Shown: positions 17,752 to 26,800 of the stretch, in pieces
How the letters are laid out: each line of letters opens with the position of its first letter
Position numbering within the stretch: position 1 is the first letter of the stretch
Source: Emiliania huxleyi CCMP1516
Taxonomy: Eukaryota; Haptophyta; Isochrysidales; Noelaerhabdaceae
DNA: 27,814 bases
Assembly (NCBI RefSeq): GCF_000372725.1
Contig: NW_005198894.1
Location: forward strand, 8,008-35,821
Reading direction: 5' to 3'
Notes under the pieces: generated by a model
The model's database searches: none
What the model was told of the DNA's origin: nothing
Seen by the model: only the letters and a program-made list of their open reading frames with translations
Program-made: the position numbers and the translations under genes

Positions 17752-19147
17752 TCAGTAGAGTCCGATGCCGCGCTCCTTGCACACGGCCACCAGCTCAGGC
17801 TGCTCCTTGTTCTTGTAGCCCACCCAGAGCTCCTGCACGCGAGGGGAGGTGCGATGAGCATTGGGCGGGGGAGGGGCGTGTGGCGAGGGGGGCGTCTCGC
17901 GCCTTCAAGCTCGGGGCGGCCCCCTCCTTGAGGGCGGCGGCCAGCACCTTGTAGCCCTCGTCGCCAATCTCGTTGCGGTTAAGATGGAGCGTCTCGAGCC
18001 GCGGCACTGCCCCCTCCTTGCCGAGGGCGGCGGCCAGCGCCTTCCAGCCCTCGTCGCCAATCTTGTTGCCGTTGAGAGTGAGATCCTCGAGCCGCGGCGC
18101 CGCCCCGCTCGCAAGGACCTCCGCCAGCTGCGCCGCCTCCGCGTCGCCCCAGCCGAGGCTGTTGTAGATCAGCTCGGTCGCCTTGCCAAACTGCTCCTCG
18201 AAGGCGGCCTCGTACAGCCGCTTCACCAGCGGCTTGTCGTCCTTGCCGTTGGTGAAGCTCTTCATCTCCAGCTCCGCCGCGAACGCAGACGGCAGCAGCG
18301 GAGGGCGCCGGCCGCCGTCCTGGACGCAGTCGGCGACGAGGCTGCGGAAGTCGTACTCCACGCCGTCGCGCATCTTGCCGAGGTCGAGCGAGAGGCCGCC
18401 AGCCTTTGTCAGGCCCGCCCAACTGCTCTCTGTGGCGCACCAGCCGCGGTCAAAGTACTTGGCCACGTTGGTGCCCTCGGCCTGGTCCTCCGCCTTGTGG
18501 CCGTCCGGGAAGGAGGTCAGCCGCAGCACGAACGTGTACTGGTGGGAGTAGAGCGTGCCGAGGCAGCCCAGTCCCTGCTTGAAGAGCGCGTTCTGCTCCT
18601 CGGTGCGCATGACGCCGTTGGCGGGGTCGGGGTGCTGGTGCAGCGAGCCGAAGTCCCAAAAGACGCCGAGCCGCGGGATACGTGCATGGCTGAGCAGGGC
18701 CTTGAGCGCCCTCGCGACGCGGGAGAGGTTGGCTCCGCGCGGGTCGGGGTGGTCCTTGGTCAGCCACGGGTAGGAGAGCGCTCCGACGGGAAGGCAGGCA
18801 AATGACTCGGTCGCCGCGACGAGGTCGGCGAAAGAGAGGAAGGCCTCTTTGGGCAGCGCCTGGCGGTGGTTGAGGACGCCGCCCGCCTCGGCGTGGCTGA
18901 TGACCCACTGCGCGTCGAGGACGGCGACGGCGCCGCTCGCGAGGACCGGCTCGAGGTCGCCGCCGCCCTTCTTGCGCCACAGCTCCAGCTTCTCCTCGCT
19001 CACGCCGAGATCGGTGGTGGAGGGGAGGGCGTCTGCCGGCTGCGTTGGCGGGGCGGTGTCGGCGGGCGTCGGGGCGTCGAGTTCGACGGCGGGAGGGCCG
19101 AGCGGCTCCTCGGTCGGGGCCTCGACGCGACTGGAGAAGCAGCCCAT
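17752..19147 (-). CDS. N-acylated LRR-family protein, intact copy 3
   Basis: Exon 1 19147-17903 (415 codons) and exon 2 17832-17752 join across a 70-nt GC-AG intron to give 441 residues ending VCKERGIGLY. MGCFSS at the start is a strong myristoylation/palmitoylation site, so membrane attachment is likely. Residues 10-60 are Pro/Thr-rich. The middle carries LGVFWDFGSLHQHP (159-173), RTEEQNALFKQGLGCLGTLY (181-200) and YFDRGWCATE (231-240), a domain I recall from many unicellular algae but which has no established function. Two or more ribonuclease-inhibitor-type LRRs (L.L..NKIGDEGWKALAAAL) occupy about 345-415, and ELWVGYKN continues the pattern. The upstream block matches copy 1. This is the only complete member of the three copies. 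Confidence 0.88.
17833..17902 (-). repeat. 70-nt GC-AG intron of copy 3
   Basis: AAG then GCGCGAGACGCC at the donor and CGTGCAG at the acceptor. Removing it gives APSLKELWVGYKN, continuing the leucine-rich repeat. No hairpin-type insert is seen, so this may be an older intron. Confidence 0.8.
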
Positions 19148-19199
19148 CGTGAGAAGTCGATCGACTTTGGAGCAAGGACACAGGCGGAAAAGAATTTAA

Positions 19200-19309
19200 A
19201 CAAAACAACTCTCTCTCACAGCAGACAGGCTCGACACAGGTGCGAACTGGCGCGTGCTAGTACTATCACCGGCACACCACCGGAGCCGCCTAAGCGACTC
19301 CGTTAAGAA
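19200..19309 (+). repeat. Left terminal inverted repeat
   Basis: 110 bp, inverted match to 20653-20794. It contains GGTGCGAACTGGCGCGTGC and ends GACTCCGTTAAGAA. It starts about 50 bp upstream of the copy 3 ATG and so may contribute promoter sequence to that gene. Confidence 0.9.
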
Positions 19310-19316
19310 TTCTCGA

Positions 19317-20672
19317 ATGGGCCCTCTCACAGGTGGGAGGGCAATAACAGGAGCGTATCTAGGATTCTACTGTAGGGGGACGCCGGCAACGGATGGGCTC
19401 ATTAGAGGCTTAAATAACTTGAGGAGACGGGCGATAGCAGGTAATGGATTTATGAAGTATAATACGTCGGGACTTATGTGGTTAAGTGAAACAGGAGCGG
19501 GTGGGCTAGGGATGCTGGATCTTTCGGAGTTCTCGTCTACCAGCGAGTTCTTACAGCAGGCGCAGCGGCGGTACACCGTCGGCGTACACCATCGCAACTG
19601 GCTCGCCCTCGCCGACGCCTTCGTCAGCGAGGCATCCCGGCGGGGCGGCCGCTACAAGACTGGCAGGTGCAAGAACCACAAGTGCTGGCGCGAGGCGATT
19701 CGGTTCGTCGCAGTCAGCCAGGAGGGGGCTGGCGCCTTCCTGAATGCGATCCCCATGCGGGATGATATGAAGATGGAGACGTGGGCGATGCGCATTACAG
19801 TTCAGCGCCGCCTCGGCCTCCCGCTCGATGTTGCCTGCCAGGCGGTGGAGGCGGGCAAGAAGGCGCCAAACGGCAAGCCGCACGAAGAACTCGGCGATGC
19901 CGCAATGGTCAACCCGCGTGCGAAGCACGCGACACGACACAAATACCTGCTCAAACGACTCGTCAAGACCCTTCGCTCGGCGTGGGGCATGCTCATCGAG
20001 ATGGAGCCGTCTGCACACCTCAGTTACAGTAACCCAAAACAACCTGACGTGGCGGCGGCGAACATCGGCAAAGGGCATGTGCGCCTCGTTGGCGACTTGA
20101 AACTGACGAGCTCGCTTGCGTGCAAGGGTGGCGATCGGCTCGGCTGGAAGGGGGCTTTTGTCGCCTTCGGCAACACCGAGCGGGCGCTGCTCGATTTAGT
20201 GTTAGGGCATGCTGCATGGCCGCGGCCGGGAGGGGGGGGGGAGGGGGGGAGGGAGGCGGAGGATGCAGAGGCGGAGGCGGCGGCGGCGGAAGAGGAGGAG
20301 GGGGAGAGTGAGGGGGAGGCGGAGGCGGGGGCACCCGTGACGGCCCGCTACGAGAAGGGCGAGTACCGGTTCGCGCGGGAGAAGAATTGCGACCTGCGTT
20401 TGCTCGACTTCGAGACGTTCGGCGGCTTCGGGGACGGCGTCCGCAGAATTCTTCGGCAGGCGGCGGACCAGCTGAGTAACAAACTTTCGCACGCTCAGCA
20501 CCTCGATGAGGTCACATGGACCACCAAGAACTGGCACGGGCTGCAGATGCAGCGCTTGTCTGTCGTTCTCCACACCGCCGTGGCGTGGCAGACGGTGAAC
20601 GAGCTAGCGTGCGGGGACAGCGGCATTGTGCACGGAGCTAAGTGCATTGCCGTTCTTAACGGAGTCGCTTAG
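19317..20672 (+). CDS. Reverse-transcriptase C-terminal/endonuclease-like protein inside the TIR element
   Basis: From the first ATG the frame is 451 residues. It resembles the part of R2-like retrotransposon proteins that follows the polymerase core: a thumb-like GAGGLGMLDL (about 60-69), then FLNAIP...TWAMRITVQRRLGLPL (about 141-170), RHKYLLKRLVK (207-217), MEP (229-231), then KQPDV (241-245) and VGDLKL (258-263). PD..DLK spacing fits the restriction-like (PD-(D/E)XK) endonuclease of R2-clade elements. No YxDD polymerase box is present. An acidic tract of about 35 residues (20230-20335) interrupts the last part. A retroelement C-terminal ORF filling a TIR element is unusual. The frame is intact, which suggests function or recent insertion. 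The assignment is by motif only. Confidence 0.6.
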   Translation: MGPLTGGRAITGAYLGFYCRGTPATDGLIRGLNNLRRRAIAGNGFMKYNTSGLMWLSETGAGGLGMLDLSEFSSTSEFLQQAQRRYTVGVHHRNWLALADAFVSEASRRGGRYKTGRCKNHKCWREAIRFVAVSQEGAGAFLNAIPMRDDMKMETWAMRITVQRRLGLPLDVACQAVEAGKKAPNGKPHEELGDAAMVNPRAKHATRHKYLLKRLVKTLRSAWGMLIEMEPSAHLSYSNPKQPDVAAANIGKGHVRLVGDLKLTSSLACKGGDRLGWKGAFVAFGNTERALLDLVLGHAAWPRPGGGGEGGREAEDAEAEAAAAEEEEGESEGEAEAGAPVTARYEKGEYRFAREKNCDLRLLDFETFGGFGDGVRRILRQAADQLSNKLSHAQHLDEVTWTTKNWHGLQMQRLSVVLHTAVAWQTVNELACGDSGIVHGAKCIAVLNGVA

Positions 20673-20794
20673 GCGGCTCCGGTGGTGTGCCGGTGATAGT
20701 ACTAGCACGCGCCAGTTCGCACTTTTTTTTAAAAAAAAAAAAGCCAGTTCGCACCTGTGTCGAGCCTGTCTGCTGTGACAGAGAGTTGTTTTGT
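20653..20794 (-). repeat. Right terminal inverted repeat with 32-bp insertion
   Basis: Matches the left repeat, but GCCAGTTCGCAC is present twice around a T8A12 tract. The ORF stop (TAG at 20670-20672) lies within this repeat. Confidence 0.9.
20711..20742. repeat. T8A12 insertion with 12-bp duplication inside the right TIR
   Basis: GCCAGTTCGCAC is repeated on both sides of eight T and twelve A. The left TIR has one copy and no T/A tract, so this is a secondary insertion of about 20 bp with a 12-bp target duplication. Confidence 0.85.
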
Positions 20795-20871
20795 TTAAAT
20801 TCTTCCTCGCGCCGGGCACTGCCACGGCTGCACGGCGCTTGACAACCCGAAACCGTGTCTCTTGGCTGCCC

Positions 20872-23800
20872 ATGGAGCGGATCGGCGCGGAGCTCGCCGC
20901 CATTCAGCGCATCGCACTCGACGCCGACCATCCCGAGGCCGCCGCCGCGCTCCTCGGCGCGCTCCGCCGGACGCTCGAGAAGAAGCTCGGTGCGGCCGAG
21001 GAGAGCGGGGCAGGCTGTGCTGCGGCTGCAGCCTCACCAGTGTGCTCGCGCCAGCACCTCCTCTTCCTCGTGCACGGCATCGGCCGCCACGACGACTTTA
21101 TCGACGGCAAAAACCTCTCCTGGGACGGCCAGCCGGACGGGAAGGGCGACGGCCCAGGAGGCGAACTCACACCATCGGACGACACCACTCGCCGCACGCT
21201 TCTTTGGCAGCAGCAGCTCGTGGACACACTCGCGCTCAATCGCACGTTCTCTCGCCAGCCGCACGCGCACGCTCAACTCAGCGCAACACTCCACGCAACC
21301 TGCGTGACCGCACACACCTGAACACTCTCAGACCGCACGCGCCTCCGCGAACCTCTGCGGGCAGTGTAGTTTCACACGTTTGGTCGCGAACACAGGCAAC
21401 CGCGAGTTCCGCGAGCTGATTGAGGTGCTGCCGAGAGCTTGCCGAGATCGGGACGAGAGGTCGCTGAGGTGTAGCCGAGGTGTAGCCGAGTTAAGCTGAG
21501 CAGCAGCAACGGTGGCGCGAGAGCAGTTGAGACCTCTCTGAGCTGTCCTTTCACACCTCTTCCAACAGGCGCAGCTGCGGACACGGCTGCGCGGGATCAA
21601 GGCGGAGGAAGGAGAGGCAGAGGGCGGTCTGATGCCGGGCGAGTGACTGACTGAGCTAGTTGTTATCAGGCGGAGGTGACGGTGCATTCGATCGAATGGC
21701 GAGAACAGTCCTAATCCTAAGAATGAGTACTATCAGGCGGAGGTGACGGTGCATTCGATCGAATGGCGCGCCTCGCTGCTGCACTGACCCGCGGCTTGCA
21801 CCCCACCGGCCGCCTCTTAACACCAGCAGCTGTGAACGCGTAGGCACTCGCTGCTGCACTACCCGCATGCTGTGCCAAGAGATCATCATTGACTAGTAAT
21901 TGCTACTTCATAGGCACTCGCTGCTGCACTACCCGCAGCTGTTCGACGCCGCGCCGGCGGCGGCAGCGGAGGCGGAGGCGGCTGAAGGCGGAGGCGGAGG
22001 AGGAGGAGGAGGAGGAGGAGGCGGTGTTGGCGGCGGCGGCGGCGGCGGCGGTGGCGGAGTGCCGGGCAGCGGAAGCAGCGGCAGCTTTGGCACTGGGGGC
22101 GACTGTTTAGTTGTGGAGGACGAGTCTTCATAGTTAAACATTTGAACGAGCTAGGCAGCTTGGGCAACGGGGGCGGCGGCGCTGCGGCGAGGGAGGGAGC
22201 GGCGCTTGACGGAGATGTGGCGGTCGGCGGAGGCGGAGGCGGGGAGGCGGAGGACCAGGCGCCGCTGCGCGTGAGTAGTCTCTCGGGTGATCTCGGGTGA
22301 TCTCGGGTGATCTCGGGTGATCTCTGGTGATCTCGGGTGACCTCGGGTGATCTCGGGTGATCTCGGGTGATCTCGCAGGAGCTGCTGCGCGCGTGCATGC
22401 CCGAGGGCGCCGGCGACATGCGATCCTTCATGCGCGAGAACGTGATGGACGTGTTCTACTACCTGACCACGTCGCATAATTAACAGCTAACACGCACAAT
22501 TGAGAATTAATTAGGTGATGGACGTCTTCTACTACCTGACCACGTCGCATAATTAACAGCTAACACGCACAATTGAGAATTAATTAGGTGATGGACGTCT
22601 TCTACTACCTGACCACGTCGCATAATTAACAGCTAACACGCACAATTGAGAATTAATTAGGTGATGGACGTCTTCTACTACCTGACCACGTCGCACGGCC
22701 AGCGCATCATCGACGCCGTCGCCGACCAGCTCACCTCGAAGCGAGATTGCTCGAGATCACCCGAGATTACCCGAGACTGCTCGAGATTAGCCCACCTGTG
22801 GCGGAGCCTCTGGTCATCATCAGTGAACCAATGGCAGGTACCGCGCCTATGTAGCGGCGCACCCATTAAGTTGGTGATTACTCAGCTCATTCATTCATTA
22901 GCACATTCACCACCGGGCAGGTACCGCGCTTTCGTAGCGGAGCACCCCGGCTTCAGCGGCGGCGTCTCGATCTTTGGCCACTCGCACCATCGTCACCTAC
23001 ATGTCCGGGACACGTCCACGACCTTTCCGAGACATGTCCCGTAGGCCACTCCTTCGGCACCATCATCTCCCGGGCGAGATACAATCTCCGAGATACGATC
23101 TCCCCTTCTTAGGCCACTCCTTCGGCACCATCATCACCTACGACCTCCTCACCAAGGCCGTTGATTAATTCATCATGAATCAAGTTGGCCATCTCTCGGC
23201 ACCATCACCACCCGCGACTTGCTCACAAAGGCGGGGCGGGCGGTCGGCGGCGTGTCTTACCCCGTGCTCCGCTGCCCGACTGCTTCCTTGCCTGCGGCCA
23301 ACTACTTAGTCATAATTAATTGATAACAGGTGCTCCGCTTCCTGACTGCTTCTTCGTTTTCAGCCAATCAATCGATACGCATCATCACTTGACAACAGGT
23401 GCTCCCCTTCCCGGTGGACTGCTTCTAGCTGTGAACAGCGTCTCTTCACACCTCTAGCTGTGAACAGGTGCTCCCCTTCCCGGTGGACTGCTTCTAGCTG
23501 TGAACAGCGTCTCTTCACACCTCTAGCTGTGAACAGGTGCTCCCCTTCCCGGTGGACTGCTTCTAGCTGTGAACGGCGTCTCTTCACACCTCTAGCTGTG
23601 AACAGGTGCTCCCCTTCCCGGTGGACTGCTTCTTCGCTTGCGGCTCTCCCGCCGCTCTCTTCCTCGTCTCTCGCAGGCACTTCCTAGACACTGCACAGAC
23701 ACTTCCTAGACACTGCACAGACGTTAACTGCTCCATTCATTAATGCAGGCACGAGCGCAGCTCGGAGACGGCCGACAAGAGGCGCGAGCCGGACGGGCCA

Positions 23801-26800
23801 GGGGGCGTTATTCAACAAAGAGGGGATCACACTGTCTCAATAAATAGGTGCGAGCCGGACGGGCCAAAAGGAGTGCCACGGCCGAGGGTGCGACTAATAA
23901 TGCATGCCTTCTGACTAGTGAATTAACTCATTAGGAGTGCCGCGGCCGAGCTGCGACGCGTACTTCAACATTTGGTCGCGCGCGGACCCGGTCAGCTGGA
24001 AGGCGGAGCCGCTGCTGCCGCCGCCGCAAGCAAGCACTCTTCAGTCCGTGACGACTTGTTTCACGTCTGCAAGGTGGAGCCGCTGCTGCCGCCGCCGCAA
24101 GCAAGCACTTTTCAGTCCGTGACGACTTGTTTCACGTCTGCAAGGTGGAGCCGCTGCTGCCGCCGCCGCAAGCAAGCACTCTTCAGTCCGTGACGACTTG
24201 TTTCACGTCTGCAAGGTGGAGCCGCTGCTGCCGCCGCCGCAAGCAAGCACTCTTCAGTCCGTGACGACTTGTTTCACGTCTGCAAGGCGGAGCCGCTGCT
24301 GCCGCCGCCGCAAGCAAGCACTCTTCAGTCCGTGACGACTTGTTTCACGTCTGCAAGGTGGAGCCGCTGCTGCCGCCGCCGCAAGCAAGCACTCTTCAGT
24401 ACGTGACGACTTGTTTCACGTCTGCAAGGTGGAGCCGCTGCTGCCGCCGCCCACGCGAGACGGCGTGCTCGTCGCTTCCCGCGCCACGCGAGACTGGGTG
24501 ACGGAAGCAGGACGCGGCAGGCCCACTCGCGCGTAACCTCCCCTAAGGAATGAACGATAACGAATCAGGCGACGAAGCAGAACGGCTCCGGAGATTCCCC
24601 GAGATGACCCCGAGATTGTCCGAGCTCTCCTATAGGTGACGAAGCAGACGCGGCCGGCTCGCTCTCGGCTCCTCCCCGCCGCGGCTGTGAAGTGTCTAGG
24701 AAGTGTCTAGGAGGTGTCTAGGGAGTGTACACAGGCTCCTCCCCGCCGCGGCGCGCTCGTTGCCGATCGGGGCGACGCGTGCAGAGGCGCTGGCTTGGCT
24801 GGCGGAGAAGGGCCCTAGAAGCGGAATACGAATTCATGCCTTCCAACTGGTGCTCGAGAGGCCCACTCAACGCTCGCATTCCTCGTACGCACACAAAGAC
24901 ACACCAAGACACAACCCAGGGGCCCAACACGCACAAGCACAGGCAGTCGAGAAGGGAGAGACGGCGACGGCAGTCGGCCTCATATTCGCACGACGCTCTA
25001 AAGTGCACCACCGCATTCCCGCCTTCTGATCGGTGTGTATTCATCACGTGCGATAAGTACCGGCACACCCATATCTCCCTCATATCTCCCTCATATCTCC
25101 CCACATCTCCACTGTAGGAGAACGACCGGCGCGGCGAGACGGACATGCAGCTCTTCAGCTCCAAGGCTTGGAGCCCGGGCAGCCAAGTTAATCCATTAAT
25201 CCATCAATTCACTAACCGCACACAATTGTTTGATTAGGCTTGGGTCTCGGGGAGCCTCGCCGCTAATTAATTAGTGGTTGAGGCTAATCAACGCCCTGAT
25301 TAATCAGGCTTGGATCTCGGAGAGCCTCGCCGCTCTCTCGGCGCACTCGGCGTACTTTCTCTCCGAGGCCCCGCCGCGCTCTTCCCCGCGTTGCAGCTAG
25401 GCCAGTCAGTGATGAACTGTCGTGCTGAACTCTTCTGGTGGTTTGTCACAGGACGTCGCGCTGTTCGTGGTGTCGCAGCTGCTGGCGCCGCACGCGGCCA
25501 GAGTGCTAGCGGCGGAGCAGGCGGCGGAGGAGGAGGAGGGGGTGCGGCTGCAGAGGCATAGAGATGGCGATGGTTGATATGGTTCCACTCGCAGGCGGCG
25601 GAGGAGGGCGCCGCTGCGGAGGCGACTGCTCCGCGCCGCGCTGCCGACGCGGCGACGGCGGAGGAGACGCCACCTCTCGAGCTCACCGCGCCGCTGCAGG
25701 CCCTCTCTCTGATGAATGAGCGATAGTCGTCGTTGATGAGTGACACCTCTCGGCTGATCTCGAGCTCGCCGATGCAGGTCGGCGGCCCGATGACGCTCCG
25801 TTCGCCGGTGACGTGCCTCTTCACAGCATCGGGCTGGCGACGGGCTGTGAACACACGCGCTGTGAACAGGTGACGGGCCTGTGGTCTCCGGTGCTTGGGC
25901 TGGTGCAGGGCAGCCGCCACTCCGTCGTCCCGTCTCCCCCCGACGCTGTGAATGCGCCTCTTCACACTTGCCGCTGTGAACAGGCGGCCGCCTCTGCGTG
26001 TTTGACGACGCGGCTCGCCTCGCCACCTTGCCAGCCTTCAAGGTGGAGATATGGGGAGAGATGGGGAGATATGGTGGACTTGCTACCGTCTGCCGCCGTC
26101 TCTCCCACGCCTGCAGCCGACCGCCCCCCCTCCCTTTGTTCCCCAAGGTGGACTTGCGCGGTGCCACCGTCTCGAACCCTCTCCACTCCCCCGCCGCCGG
26201 CTCCCGTTCCGCCCGCATCCTCCTCCGGGAGAGGGACGGCCGCACGCACGAGATGGCGGCGCCGTCGGCGGCGGAGGCGGGCGCGTGGGTGGGCGGAAGC
26301 GTGGCCCACGCCACCGCCAGCTGTGAACGGCGTCTCTTCACACGCGCTGCGCTGTGAACAGGTCGGCGACATTGTGCACGCCATCGCCGCCGCCTCTCGC
26401 GACGCCCGCGCCGCCGCGCCGTCGACTGGCGAGATGAGCCGAGATCGCCCGAGATGTCGCGATATGCTCCTAGTTCACCAGAGGTTGGGCAGGGCGAAAG
26501 AGATGGACGGGCAAAGCTGTGGGACCAGAGATGGACGGGCAAAGCTATGGGACCAGCCATGTGCAGATGAGAGCAAGTCAGCCATGGACGGTCAGCAATG
26601 GACGGGGCAGCAATGGACGAGCAATGGCTGGTACGGGCGGGTATGCTACGGGCCTGCCATGTGGGCATGCTCGGGCCTGCAGGGCGAAAGAGATGGACGG
26701 GCAAAGCTGTGGGACCAGAGATGGACGGGCAAAGCTATGGGACCAGCCATGTGCAGATGAGAGCAAGTCAGCCATGGACGGTCAGCAATGGACGGGGCAG

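Larger units (their letters stand above)
19200..20794. mobile_element. 1595-bp TIR element carrying a reverse-transcriptase-like ORF
   Basis: Left (19200-19309) and right (20653-20794) ends are inverted repeats of 110 bp with one mismatch, apart from 32 extra bp in the right copy. Outer ends read ACAAAACAACTCTCT. Both are flanked by TTAA (19196-19199 and 20795-20798), a possible target duplication, though the palindromic context GAATTTAAATTC leaves TA possible. The element sits between the 5' ends of divergent genes (LRR-family copy 3 and the lipase). TTAA flanks are typical of piggyBac, but no piggyBac transposase is present; the only ORF is retrotransposon-like. Confidence 0.88.

Noticed and set aside
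19254..19316. GTG-initiated extension of the TIR-element ORF into the left TIR
   Set aside because: The extension is encoded by the inverted repeat itself; the first ATG is at 19317. Splicing from an upstream exon cannot be excluded.
19196..20798. Calling the TIR element piggyBac
   Set aside because: TTAA flanks fit, but the ORF shows no piggyBac DDD transposase motifs and the palindromic flank leaves the target duplication ambiguous.
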